Both the position numbers and the translations under genes were made by a program. Shown in pieces: positions 50,601-62,297 of a DNA stretch of 64,000 nt. The stretch comes from Hippophae tibetana (lineage: Eukaryota > Streptophyta > Magnoliopsida > Rosales > Elaeagnaceae): the NCBI GenBank assembly GCA_037013495.1, contig CM072809.1:14708501-14772500 (forward strand). The letters run 5' to 3'. Below the pieces are notes generated by a model. The model made no database searches. It saw nothing but the letters and a program-made list of their open reading frames with translations, and was not told where the DNA came from. Every line of letters begins with the position of its first letter. Positions within the stretch are counted from its first letter, which is position 1.

Positions 50601-51832
50601 AAGCGAGTTACCTCAAGGGAGGAAGATGGTAGGATGCAAGTGGATTTTCTCCATTAAGTATAAAGCAGATGGGTTAGTTGATCGATACAAGGCGAGGCTT
50701 GTAGCGAAAGGATATACACAGAAACACGGGATAGATTATCAAGAAACCTTCTCACCTGTCGCTAAACTAAAAACCGTTAGAGTCTTGTTATCTCTTGCGG
50801 AAAATTTAGATTGGCCATTGCACCAACTTGATGTAAAAAATGCCTTCCTTCATGGTGATCTTGAAGAAGAGATTTACATGGATATCCCACCAGGATATAC
50901 TGTTACATCAGGAAAAGAAACTACATGTAGATTACAACGAGCATTGTATGGACTAAAACAATCACCTCGAGCATGATTTGGTAGGTTGAGTTCAGCAATG
51001 AAGAAATATGGGTTCCAACAAAGCAACTCTGATCATACTCTTTTCCTAAAACATCGATTAGGGAAGATAACAGCCATTATAGTCTATGTAGACGACATGA
51101 TCATTACAGGGGATGATAAAGAAGAAATCTCTAAGCTTCAAGAACAAATGTCAAATGAGTTTGAAATGAAGAATTTGGGAGGGCTCAAATACTTCTTAGG
51201 TATTGAGGTAACAAGATCAAAACAAGGCATATGTTTTTCCCAAAGGAAATATACTCTGGACCTACTAGCAGAGGCAGGACTACTAGATTGTAAACCGGTC
51301 GATATTCCAATGGTTCAAAATCATAAACTCAGAGAATATGTGGACCAAGTACCAGCAGATAAACAGAGATATCAACGGTTAGTAGGTAAACTCATATATT
51401 TATCTCATACTCGACCTGATATTGCTTATGCTGTGAGTGTCGTGAGTCAGTTCATGCACTGCCCAAGTGAAGACCATATGGATGCGATCATGCGAATACT
51501 TCGTTATTTAAAATCCTCCCCTGGGAAAGGACTTATGTTTTCAAAGAATGGTCAATTGGGAGTCCTTGGATATACAGATTCAGATTGGGCAGGGAATATG
51601 AAAGATAGGAAATCTACTGCTGGGTACTTTACGTTTGTGGGGGACAATCTTGTTACATGGAGGAGCAAGAAGCAAAAGGTAGTTGCCTTATCTAGTGCTG
51701 AAGCTGAATTTTGAGGAATGGTCAAAGGAATATGTGAGCTCCTTTGGTTGAAAAAACTTCTAACGGAGATTGGTGTTGCTCCTAACTCTGAAATGAACTT
51801 ATTTTGTGATAACAAAGCAGCCATTGTCATCT

Positions 51833-51863
<31 letters not shown>

Positions 51864-52041
51864 GCACGTTAAAGTGGATCGGAACTTCATCAAACAGAAT
51901 CTTGAAAAAAAGATTATTAAGCTTCCATTTGTTAAATCAGAAGATCAATTGACTGATATACTCACAAAATCTGTGTCTGTAAGGAACTTTTACAACTCAC
52001 TTGACAAGTTGGGCATAAGAGACATATATGCACCAACTTGA
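47674..52041 (+). pseudogene. Copia B gag-pol, one frame broken by four TGA stops
   Basis: The whole gag-pol stays in one frame from 47674 to 52041 with no frameshift. It is cut by TGA at 48763, 49420, 50974 and 51712. Order: gag, a zinc knuckle whose first and last cysteines are tyrosine (KYGHCGN...ENYF), protease (DSGATDHM), GAG-pre-integrase, integrase, RT (YVDDM) and RNase H. Each stop is explained by TGG to TGA or CGA to TGA when compared with copia A or the expected motif (for example RAWFGR, LDSGA preceded by W, DDCTR, EAEFRG). The two cysteine-to-tyrosine changes in the knuckle are also G to A. Confidence 0.93.
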
Positions 52042-52051
52042 GGAGGAGTAT

Positions 52052-52282
52052 TGGTGTGTGTTGTGGTGCATGCTGCAACAGTGGTATACACCAATGCTCA
52101 GTGGAGCAAAACATGGACCAGACAATTATTAGTGGAGCCATAAAATATGGATGTACAGGAATTATGGTTATTGTTTAATTTTCGTTTTCATTGTATACAT
52201 ATAATTAAAACACTTGTATAAAAATCAGAACAGAAAGAATAAAGAAATATACATGAATTATCAGAGAAACACCATTTTATCA
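52052..52282 (+). repeat. 3' LTR of copia B
   Basis: 231 bp, preceded by a purine-rich tract that follows the last pol codons and their TGA (52039-52041). Confidence 0.95.
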
Positions 52283-52390
52283 TAAACAACGCTTAGAAGT
52301 AATTAATTTAATCTATTCGTGATACATTTGATTACTATCTTGTACACCACATTATAGAATCAGAATACCTTTTTGCTTTGCATAAGTTCA

Positions 52391-54300
52391 ATTCAATATA
52401 ATTGAAAGCATATTCATATTTATTAATAGTTTCGCCATCTTTATCAATGAGTATGGAAGATTATTTTATTTGTATATATACATATATGATAATTTATATA
52501 TTTTTAAAATTTTAATCATATTTTAATATAAATGTTATTTAAATTTATAATATTATATAAATTATTCATCTTCTAATAAAAAATATTCATATTCTTCCAA
52601 TAGCTAAATACTACAAACATCATTTGTATCATAATATTTTATTATTTTTAATTCTATTTTAAAAACTTAATCTAAGATTTTTGCCTATGAAAATACTTTT
52701 TAAAATTATTTTTGAAGTTAAAATATGTTGGAACATTTATTACATAATATTTTTTTCTTATTACGAATTCAACGTATGTATTTCTTTTTTCCGCAATAGT
52801 TCTTCTTTTATAGATATTTAAATATATTTTTCTTTTAAAATGTATTTCCTTTTTTATTATACATTTTCTTATATTTTTTTAAAAAAATCATTTTAAATTT
52901 ATATCTTTTAATTTTTTTAATTTTTTCCCATAAATTTTTATATTATACTCATATTTTTCTAATATTTTTAAATCTATTATGCTATAATATTTAATAATTA
53001 TTTAATTTTTAAGAATTGATGTTTAAAATAATTATCTAATATATTACAAGATATTATAAAAAGTTAAAAAAAATATAAATAGAACATAAAAACATACAAG
53101 AAAAAATATAAAAAAATTCTAAAAAAAGATATGTCTAAAATAATCAGTCACCATCTTGTTATATGATTTTATAAAATGTTTCAAATAATTTTTTAAAATA
53201 ATATTTCGTTATGAGTTTCTTTCCTACTAAAAAATAAAAACTTATAATAATACATTTTATATTTTTATATTTTTTAAATAACATTTAACTTCATCAATTT
53301 CATATTTATTAAATTCGATTATATGTTAACAATTATCTTTTTCAATAAATTAATTATATATTTTATTTATTATAATATCTAAAAAAACATTTCCATGTGT
53401 TTATACATATTATTATTTTGTTAAATTTATTAACTAAATTTTAACATCTTATATTATTTTATAAATTACTAATACCCTATAAATTAAAAAGATTTAATTA
53501 TATAATTAAAGAAATTTATATAATCACTTGAGTCATTATAATCTAATTTTTTTCTATATAAATTTAAAAAATTAAATTTATAATATTCATAAAATTTGAA
53601 TTCTAATAGAATATAATTTCTAGTCTGTAATAATTTTTTCATTTTAATTTAACGTCAAAAAAATATCAAATTCTTCTAAAAAATAAATGTCATATGTTTT
53701 TTTGAATTTTTTTTTCTAAATCAGGATAAATTTCAGTAACTACTATTATATCATCTTTATTTTTATTTATATCAAAAATTTTATCATAGTATTTTTCTAA
53801 TATTTTATATTTTAAAAATAATAAACTAATTAAAATTTTCATATCTCTATTTTAAGAATTCATAAATAATTACTTTAACTATTTTTTATATTTCATTAAC
53901 CAACCAATCTCATAAATATCATTCTTTATCCTATAATTACATTCTTTCATTTTTTATTATAATCATTCTATATAATTTCATTATAATTATATTCTTTCAT
54001 TTTTCATTTTTATTTATAACTTACAAAGACTTAATATTTATTTATTATATTATATCTATTTATTCGGTTAAAAAAACTAAAACAGTCACTATAACTATTT
54101 AATTTTTTAATATACTTAATTCTATTATAATCTGATTATGTATCTTAAAATTTATTTTTAAATATTATTAAAATAATAATATTATTATTATATTCTTAAC
54201 ATTACATCACAAACTAAACTTTTTATTTGAATTTTTTTTATTACTCACATATTACTGATTAAAACAACTTGAAACCAACACATAAAGTATTGAAAACATG
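52391..54300. other. AT-rich intergenic DNA
   Basis: Extremely AT-rich, with no coding frame, terminal repeat or RNA gene recognised. Confidence 0.6.
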
Positions 54301-54308
54301 TATTACTC

Positions 54309-54782
54309 TTAATTAATTTCAATAGCTTTAACATCAGCTTTTTTTACTTCCGCTTTTGGCACGGTCACAGTAAGAACCCCATTTTCCATAGCAGCTTTGA
54401 TCTGATCCATTTTCGCATTCTCTGGAAGCCTGAAGCTCCTCTGGAACTTTCCACTACTGCGTTCAACCCGATGCCACGTATCGTTCTTGTTCTCTTTTTC
54501 AACATTCCTCTCTCCGCTAATCCGCACCACCCTGTCATCTTCAACCTCCACCTTTACTTCTTCTTTCTTAAGCCCAGGAAGATCGGCCTTGAACACGTGG
54601 GCTTCTGGTGTTTCTTTCCAATCGATTCGAGCATTCACAAAAGCAGAGGTTTCTCGGGAAGAATCTGGGAAATATACAGAGGATCTGAAGGGGGATTCAC
54701 GGAAAGGATCCCAAAGGTCCATTCCAAATGAGTCAAAAGAGTCGTTTCTCTTACCACCGAAGAAGCTTGGAATCAGCGACAT
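54309..54782 (-). CDS. Class I cytosolic small heat-shock protein (about 18 kDa)
   Basis: A 157-residue intronless protein. The start [10 protein letters not shown] is the conserved class I N-terminus; an ATG nine bases upstream is in frame but not conserved. The alpha-crystallin domain spans about residues 45-140 ([22 protein letters not shown], then [32 protein letters not shown], and [14 protein letters not shown]). The C-terminal I-X-I anchor reads IEI in AIEIN. Class I proteins form 12-mers in the cytosol and hold unfolded proteins during heat for later refolding by HSP70/HSP101. The sequence is intact. Confidence 0.97.
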   Translation of the reverse strand: MSLIPSFFGGKRNDSFDSFGMDLWDPFRESPFRSSVYFPDSSRETSAFVNARIDWKETPEAHVFKADLPGLKKEEVKVEVEDDRVVRISGERNVEKENKNDTWHRVERSSGKFQRSFRLPENAKMDQIKAAMENGVLTVTVPKAEVKKADVKAIEIN

Positions 54783-54899
54783 GATTTGCACTCGTATTAT
54801 GAGATATTGAAAGGAATGGAGAAATTTGTAAGCTTACAGTGATGCAATTGATAGGTTCGTAATCTGCGAAGAAGGCTTTCGATTTTCTTGACGAACTGA

Positions 54900-55060
54900 G
54901 GATAAGATGTGTATTTAAAATAGGCATAGGAGTGTTCTAGTAATTTCGATTTATATGTTCCAGTAACGAGTCGACAATGTGAAGTTTTTTGTTTTTTTTG
55001 TTTTTGGATTCTGGTCGAGGTTTCTGGGATTTTGTAGAACGTTTTGGATATTTTCCAGGC
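54900..55060 (-). promoter_or_regulatory. Heat-shock promoter with phased HSE repeats
   Basis: A TATTTTAAATAC TATA-like element lies at about 54908-54920 on the minus strand. At 55022-55055 alternating TTC/GAA-type units follow a 5-bp rhythm (TTC, GGA, GAA, TTT, TTC), giving a six-unit imperfect heat-shock element. A further TTCCAG/TTCTAG half-site cluster lies at 54933-54965. This fits heat-factor control of the adjacent gene. Confidence 0.7.
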
Positions 55061-58000
55061 TTGGCCTTACCCATTATTAAAGGGAGTGACTATTAAAAAA
55101 ATATAAATTTTACCTAAATAAAATATAAAACTCAAATTTTTGACTTATATGAAATGAACATTAAATTGACCCCACTTTCTTATTAAAATATTAAATAATT
55201 TAAAATATAAATATAAATATAAATATAAACTTAACGATAATTATTATTTTCTTAGTTAGTGTTTTGACTTTTTTCTTTGAGTATCTAACTGGAGCTCGTA
55301 CGTCTTCTTACGGCAACTTGGCTAGAGTCAACAACCATAACCATCATAAAATCATAAGGTATTACAATTTTTTATGAAATAATATTTAATATATTATGTA
55401 TAATTTCTTTTTAAAAATCTAATATCTTACATATTTTAAAAAAACTATATATTCTCTTACATCAAATTATGTAAATTATTTTAAAGTTGATCTTTCGTAC
55501 TTTTATCAGTAATTCAAATGTTGTTTTAATAAATTACAATGCATTCAATAAATTAATAATATTTAATATCTTACATTATTTTGAAAGAATATATAATAAT
55601 TATATAAGTATTTTAAAAAATATATATAAGATTTACATATACATTTTCAAATAATTGTAAGTAATTACTTTTTTGAGTAATCTCTCCACAATATTCTTTT
55701 CATAATAATTAAGCTAATAAATAGAACAAACTATTCAAAGTAAATGAATTAAATAAGTGGATAAGCTAAATTCACCCTACTTTCTTATTACAATATATAT
55801 CGTTATTATATTATCAAGAATAATATTTTGATGATTGGAGCAAAATATAAAATGTAATGAAAAACTTATTCATGAAACATGACACTAACATGAATAAGAA
55901 TACAATTGACATAATTTTTAACTTGCATGGTATTCATCCAAACTTCACCAAACCATCGATTGGTAAAATGCAACCATAAAACTCTTAATAAAATTGTTAC
56001 ATCTTTTACTTAATAATTTTTCACACTTTTTAAAGCCTTTTTGCCTGTGTCAGTGCCTCCTTATGATCATAAATAATAATAATAAAAAATATCGACATAA
56101 ACACAACGTGAGGAATATACCAAAAATGACTAGATTAACGATGGTTAATTCAAGGAGCCATCATAAATTATTTTAAGCAAAAAATAAAAATAGGGATATA
56201 ACTATTTACAATGTGAAACAAGCAGTCGCTCATTCAATAGTTTATGAAATGTTAAGAAAATTATAGACGAAGAAACTTTAAATGAAGTAATTATCCTCTC
56301 CAGTACCAAGGAATAGAAATTTATGGTCTATTAAGGAACCTAATCATGCATTGATTGCCATAATTACTACTATTGAAATATACAGTCTTAAATCTCCACC
56401 AACATCAATACACTTAATGCCTTTTACAACACCATCATGTTCTTCTTGGTGATAGTTTATCATCAGTGACAAGTGTCACGATCGAAAGAGAATTGATAGA
56501 GAAAAAGGGAAAATGAAAAATACGAAGTACAGAGTAGGGTTAAAATGTAAAATCGCAATAAAAAAAACATGCGTTTAAGTTATTTATGTAAAATTGATAG
56601 AAAGCTATAGTTGTCCTCTATGACAGTTTATTATTATCTATTTGTCGACTTTGTGAAGAACATAGGGGAGAGAGTTGTTTAAGGACACATTTAGTTATGA
56701 GTATAGAGAATGAAATTATTCCTAATAATTTTTTTTATTTACTTACAAAATATTAAGATCCTATAAAAATATTAGTATTCAAGTTATTGATTCAAATAGC
56801 ATATCTTACGAAAATTAAAAATTAATTTGTTGCATAAAAATACAAAATTTATTTTATAATTTTTTAAATAAAATATTGTATGTTTTCTTATAATTTTTAA
56901 TCTAATTAAAATAATATTTTTTTTAATTAAATTCAATACATTCTAATAACACTAAAATTATAAATAAATTTAACAAACTCACAAACAAAGCAATAAACTC
57001 TATATAAGTACTTTATAGAAAATAATTTTTGAATTTAAAATAAAATGTGATATATTTTATTTTTAAATAAAATTAAAAAATTCTTATATAACTAATCATA
57101 TTCATTATTGATAAAATACTACATAATTCTTATTAATAAATAAATAATCGATATATTAAAAACAGAAAAAAATTATAACTAATAATAAGAGAAGTGTAAC
57201 AAATTTTTCATAACATGAACTAATAAACTCACCATATAATAAAAAAAAAATACTAATAATATATAAAAATGATTATAATTTTTTTTATTTTAATGTTACG
57301 AGAATGGCCTCCAATCTAGCCCCAAGTATTTTGTATTATTCACACTAATTCAAATTATATCCAAATTTAATTTGATTAATTTTCTATTCTTGTTTTTAGA
57401 TTCATGTTTAGTTTGGACAATCTAATTGAAACACAAATTTTCATCCCTAAATAAATTAAATACAATTATTAAATTAAATTATATTATAATTGTTATGTAC
57501 AATGTTTATTAACACGTGGTATAATATAATCAAATAAAATTGATAATAAATAAAATTACATTAAAATAATTTTTAATTTATTTTATATAATTTTATTACC
57601 TATCTAAATATTTCATTATAAAAATATATTTAAATTAATATTTACTTTATTTTTACATTTTTTATATATTTTTAAAAAAAAAATTTAGGATAAAAGAAAA
57701 AATCAAGATACATATTTTTATAATTGAAATTTCAAACTAAGTAAAATATCCAATATGTTTTAAATTTACATCCATTAATGGTATCAAATTATTTTTTATA
57801 ACTATACAATTTTTATTATGTAAAATACGATTTTACTTTATAGTTAAAGACATGAACATTAAAAATTATAAATTTTTAATATTGTATAATACATTAAAAA
57901 TTTACATGATTAACAAGGTAGAATATTAAAAGTTGATTTGTTAATTTGATTGTAATTAACTATTAAAATAAAAGTCATAACGATAATGTCACTAGCATTT

Positions 58001-58280
58001 GAAAATTATCGACAATAGAAGTTTAATTATAGTCATTTTGCTTAGATACAAGACTCCAAATGACATAAATAATAGCAAAAAGATCGTGGAATTTTTTTTG
58101 CCACTATTGTTCTATTATGTGAAGACTTAAATGTTAATATATCAACCATCACTAAATTCCTATTATCTAGAACTTTGTAACGCTAAAAATCTTGTAATTG
58201 AAAGTATATTTTAAAACTTAATATCAATCAAACAATCAAATGCTATTGCTTAAGCTTGGTAAGCTTTACCAAGCTATGTT
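55061..58280. other. AT-rich intergenic DNA
   Basis: No gene is supported. A short (ATAAAT)n run lies at about 55203-55228. A mixed-composition patch near 56380-56480 has no frame long enough to call. Confidence 0.55.
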
Positions 58281-59399
58281 ATAAGTATGTTTAAGCTGCC
58301 CAAATATTTTTTGCAAGAAGCTCATGTCTATAATGATGAAGTTTTGATGGTCGAGGGAGGAGAAAGTAAAGACATTTGTTGGTGCTTAAGGGACACAATG
58401 ACAAGAAGGAAGGGGCAAGGTGGATTGGGATTTAAAGATCTTGAGATTTTTAATTTAGCTTTGCTTGCAATGCAAGCCTAGAACCTAATAACTAGGCCAT
58501 TGAGTCTTTGTGCAAGAATATATAACCCATTGTCACAAGTCCCAACTAAGGATAGAATGGTATGACCTCATCAGAAAAATGGTAAGTTTTCTGTTAAATC
58601 TTGATGTCATTATCTTCATGAACAGAATGAAGGATATGGTATAAGAGAAACATCCACTTCTAGCCATACTCAAGCATGGTTTTGGAAGAGGTTATGAAAT
58701 TTGAAAATTCCATCAAAAATCAAATTATTCGTTTGGAAAGCAATGAATACCTTCCTACTAAAACTAGTATATTTTAGAGAAATATAATTCCTCACAGAAT
58801 CTGTCCTATATGAACGGTTGGTGATGAATCTTTAGAGCATATTCTATTAGGGTGCCTTTAGAGTAAGAAAAACTTGGTTCTTATCAACCTTGTATTACAA
58901 ACCTGACCTGGGGAAGGTAAAAACTTTGGAGGCTGGCTCCAGAACAGATTTTCTGAGATTATGGAACACCTTGATGATGATGATGAAACACTCTCATTTA
59001 TGTGTTGGAATTTATGGGTATTGTGATATTTTGCTATCTGAAAAGTCAAAGGAGCAAGCTAATAGAGTTTGGGTACATGCCCAGCAAAATCAGGAAGCTC
59101 TAGTTGGTGGGGTTTGGAAATTGAATTGTGATGCATCTTTCTATAAAGGTTTTCGAACAGGCTTTGTTGGTGTTGTAGTGAGAGAATCTTTTGGGAAGTA
59201 AGTTGATATGCTTGGCTTGCATGAGGTGGCCTTGTCCGTGGAGCATTTGGAGCTTGTTGCAGTTTTGAGCACTCTTGAACTAGTAAGAAATAAGGGGTGG
59301 AATGATATTGTGGTGGAGACAGATGCTAAGAAGATCACTAGTTGGACAACAGGGAAGTAGGAATTCGATGATCGAAGACTAGATCGTGTACTGCAAGAT

Positions 59400-59822
59400 T
59401 ATTGAAAATCAATACCAACATAATAAATAGAGTGGTTGACGGATATAAAGAAATAAATGGAGTGATTGAAAGATGAATAAATAAAGTAGTTGAAGGTCGT
59501 AGAAAAGAGAAGTGTATAGATAATATTTATATCGCTAGAATTATTTCTTATTTTTATATTTATGTAGTGTAGATTACATGATGAGGACTATAAATATCCT
59601 ATCTTGCATTTGATTTAATCATTCCATCAAAAACAAATAAGTCTTTGTATTCTTAGTTTGAGTGTGAGTTGAGAGCTTTATCTTTGAGTGTTTGTATTTC
59701 TCTTTCAATTTGTGAGTTGCCTTTGAAAGATGTTATAGTGAGTATAATACAAGTAGTTTGTTTACTTGTTTAGATCCAATATTAGTAAATTTAGAATTGT
59801 GTATTCTAAATTTTACTCAACA
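59400..59822 (+). repeat. 5' LTR of element C
   Basis: 423 bp. Its first dinucleotide is TA against TG in the 3' copy. It contains an ACTATAAATA TATA-like box near 59589. Confidence 0.85.
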
Positions 59823-59947
59823 ATTAGTATCAGAGTGTGACGGCCAATGATCATTCTTAGTGGAGCTATCTTAAATTGTGAGGAGTTTGGTACTCTACAA
59901 GTTTCTTAGTTAAGCTTATTCGGTATAGTCGAAGTCTTGCCAACACG

Positions 59948-60960
59948 ATGGGTGACAATCAAGTAGTTGGAGGAATCAAGAAGCTCAACAACAAAAACTA
60001 TAACACATTAGCAACATGTATGAAGTCTTACCTACAAGATCAAGACTTGTGTGAGGTTATTGGTGGTGACGAAGTTACACAACTAGTAGCAAAAGATGCA
60101 AACATCATCTTACGAAAGGGGAAAATTAAAGCAGGCAAAGCGATTTAAAGAACACAGTTGAAGAAGAAATTTTAGAGCACATTCGGGATGCCAAAACACC
60201 GAAGGAAGCATGTGACACTGATCTTTTCAAAAGAAGAATGATACAAGATTACAACTTTTGGAGAACGAGTTGCTATCGATGGCGCAACATGACATGACAA
60301 TTTCCCAATACTTTCATAAAGTAAAGTTGTTATGTCGCAAATTTTTAGAGTTAGATCTGAAAGCTCTTATTGGAGAAACTAGGATAAAAGAATAATTATT
60401 CATGGTTTAAGACCTAAATATTGAGGGTTTGTTATCGCTATACAAGGATGGTCGACACAACCTTCTCTTATTGAGTTTGAGAATTTACTGGCCAGTCAAT
60501 AAGCTATGGCTAAGAAAATGGGATGAGTAGTCTTGTTGAAGGGTGAAGAAGAAGCGTTTTACATTAGCAAAAGCAGAGGCATTTTCAAGGGGTACAATGG
60601 AAATAGATATAAAAATGATGGCGATAAAGGAAAGGGAGGCTTTCTTCTGAGAGAGCTTGGAAGAATCACAATAATAGTAGAAAATTTGATGGTGAATGTT
60701 ACAACTACGGGAAAATGGGTTACATGGCAAAAGATTGTTGGAGTAAGAAAAAACTTGTTGAAAGTAATACAACTATTTCTAGTTCTAAGGAGAATAGGGA
60801 AGATGGTTGGGATGCTAAAATATTATTCGTTATAGAGGAAGAAGAATTAGCTTTCACGGTTGTAACTGTGGAAAATGCTGGCAACACTACTCTTGAGAAA
60901 AGTGTAGATCATGATCTGCCTGTTGAATGGGATAAAAAGACAACTACCAGTGGTTCAACC
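59948..60960 (+). pseudogene. Decayed gag of element C
   Basis: It starts MGDNQVVGGIKKLNNKNYNT, a typical copia (UBN2-type) gag N-terminus. Then come IRDAKTPKEA-like and FHKVKLLCR-like segments and a zinc knuckle at about 60694-60738. The knuckle reads [15 protein letters not shown], with the second cysteine and the histidine replaced by tyrosine. At least one stop (60146) and several frame changes break it. The last recognisable gag stretch (EEEELAFTV) ends near 60860, after which copia protease is expected but missing. Confidence 0.85.
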
Positions 60961-61017
60961 AACAATCAGTAGGAAGAGACAGATACCTCTATTTAGGGAA
61001 GAAAGGCCAAAGATGCT

Positions 61018-61569
61018 CCAGGATCTGACAATCATATTTCGTTTTCACCACAATGGCTTCTACCAAAGCCAGGAAATATTAAGCCGGTAAAGACAATTGT
61101 GGGAAACCTTTATAGCTCAAATCCTTCATTTAGTAATTGCTTAGACATCACAAAGTTATCAGGAAATAATGAAGAGGTTCATGATATTCAGAAGAAAAAT
61201 GATGTGTTCGGCCCATTCTTGTTGGATATAAAAACTAGTAGTCATGATCGGTGGTGTGACGAGGAAAGAGACACCAATTCCTCTTTGCACAAATATCATT
61301 GGAAAGATGGAGATAAAGAGCTTGGTGACAACCGCAGGATGGACCGTTGGATAGAAAATCCAATCACGAAGTACTTTGAAGAAAGGTGTTATGTTCTATC
61401 TAACCAGTGGACATGCCCGGGTAATAAGGGTTCAAATTGTGAACAAGGCACCTCTTCTGCAAAGTCTGATAGTGACAGAAAATCAGATAGATCGACATGG
61501 AGATCAGGTTATGATAACACAAGATTTGATGTTGCAATGGATGATGTTATTAAGTGTGAGATTCCTTGA
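61018..61569 (+). pseudogene. Captured fragment of a plant GYF-domain-type protein gene
   Basis: The frame contains SFSPQWLLPKPGN, LDITKLSGNNEEVHDIQKKN, DRWCDEERDTNSSLHKYHW and KDGDKELGDNRRMDRWIENP. These arginine/tryptophan/aspartate-rich repeats (RW-EER, GDNRR-DRW) are typical of the N-terminal part of plant GYF-domain proteins (EXA1/PSIG1 type). The GYF domain itself is not included. It runs without an intron and shares the frame of the upstream gag remnant. It ends with TGA at 61567. Identification is by pattern only. Confidence 0.6.
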
Positions 61570-61659
61570 GAGGAAGACGATGAGATCCAGTTGCATCCTT
61601 CACCAAAAGGTAGAAATCTAGAGTCATCTCCTTGATTGAACTTTCTGATAATGGTGATG

Positions 61660-62055
61660 ATGGCATCAACGACACCTTCAAAACAAAAAACGAGTAAGAA
61701 CAACCTAACCTTACCCCTGCCAATCTCGTAACAACAACAAACGGGGGATGACAGTGGGGGAGGTGAAAGCGAGGATTGTTAGAGTGAAGGTGCTATAACG
61801 GTGTTGATCGATGCTTGGGGTGAAAGGTATGTGGATCCGAGTAGAGAAAATCTCAAGCAAAAGCATTGGAAAGAGGTTGCTGATATTGTGAATAGTAGAG
61901 ATTGTTATTCAAAGAATCTTAAGACTGATATTCAATGTAAGAATCGAATTGATACTGTGAAGAAAAAGTATAAGAGTGAGAAGGCTAAAATTGTTATAGG
62001 TGGAGGACCTAGAAAGTGGCATTTATTTGAACTACTTGATGAGTTAATTAATCGG
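61660..62055 (+). pseudogene. Captured trihelix transcription factor fragment, with its start codon
   Basis: Starting at an ATG (MASTTPSKQKTSKNN), the frame runs through a TAA (61729) and a TAG (61780) replacing the conserved tryptophan of 'CWSEGA'. It then gives a clean trihelix domain: LIDAWGERYVDPSRENLKQK, HWKEVADIVNSRD, TDIQCKNRIDTVKKKYKSEK and a conserved GP-KW-LF-LLD end. Order and spacing match ASIL-type plant trihelix factors, which bind GT-like DNA elements. The C-terminal half of the factor is absent. Sequence just upstream could be its 5' UTR. Confidence 0.85.
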
Positions 62056-62205
62056 TTAGATCCAAACGTTAGTGATGACGTGCTAAAACAAGTATTTAGC
62101 GAATTTGGTGAGGATACAATTGAGAGTCTGAATGGAATGGTAATTAGTAAGCAAATCGTTCATCTTTATGGGGTAGCACATCAGGAAACAAGCAGTGAGA
62201 AGTGA
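62056..62205 (+). pseudogene. Captured RRM fragment of an RBP45/47-like gene, internally shortened
   Basis: It continues the trihelix frame with LDPNVSDDVLKQVFSEFGE (RNP2 side of an RRM). It then jumps to IESLNGMVISKQIVHLYG, the end of the same RRM. The middle part with RNP1 (about 25 residues) is missing, so the domain could not bind RNA. The wording fits RRM3 of plant RBP45/47 proteins. It ends at TGA 62203. Confidence 0.65.
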
Positions 62206-62267
62206 GTTAAAAAAACAAGTGGAATCAGAAAGCACAGAAGGAATCAGATGCAAAGTGACAAATGAAT

Positions 62268-62297
62268 GTGAAGAACGTTTTTCTTCATGGAGAGTTG
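62268..62297 (+). pseudogene. Ten-codon remnant of copia reverse transcriptase
   Basis: The frame reads VKNVFLHGEL, matching the strongly conserved copia RT motif ([10 protein letters not shown] in copia A). It sits 14 bases before the 3' LTR. The frame differs from that of the captured genes. It shows that pol once lay here and was almost completely replaced. Confidence 0.7.

Larger units (their letters stand above)
46498..52282 (+). mobile_element. Copia B: Ty1/copia LTR retrotransposon nested in a LINE
   Basis: Two 231-bp LTRs (46498-46728 and 52052-52282) bound a 5.8-kb element. They start TGGTGTGTGTTGTGG and end CCATTTTATCA. The primer-binding site TGGTATCAGAGCAAG begins at 46729, directly after the 5' LTR. 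A purine tract GAGGAGGAGT precedes the 3' LTR. LTRs differ at 9 of 231 positions, 7 of them transitions. No 5-bp target-site duplication is recognisable (flanks ATTGT and TAAAC), although LINE coding sequence continues across the insertion. Confidence 0.93.
42390..52390 (-). mobile_element. L1-like LINE relic, split by copia B
   Basis: Minus-strand fragments are in the order expected of a plant L1. An RT start (YNVVYKIVIKCITNRLN) lies at 52283-52390. RT continues at 46330-46490 (STVKGRLILDNMIVVFETLH, GKVGKAIIKLEMCKTYDG). A degraded active-site region (SFAYDIFIF) lies near 46040, then YLGLSTVAGKNKRSMFNKV near 45840 and LIKSIIREILTYIMSCFRLP near 45690. A zinc-binding stretch (WHNRNEKLHGRFANMLFKW) lies near 42980-43030. 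An RNase H remnant (ICAELLVIM, IIESYY, DGVLVDEI, NKGADRLVKYTL) spans 42500-42760. Stops and frame breaks are frequent. AT-rich DNA from about 43180 to 45480 between fragments suggests further unrecognised insertions. Copia B interrupts the RT between NRLN and the ISNYQSS-like motif. Confidence 0.8.

Noticed and set aside
56380..56480. Possible exon on the minus strand
   Set aside because: The open stretch is short, with no family match, no clear splice sites and no neighbours.
58890..59201. 103-codon plus-strand frame as a host gene
   Set aside because: It is part of the LINE zinc-binding/RNase H region, not a separate gene.
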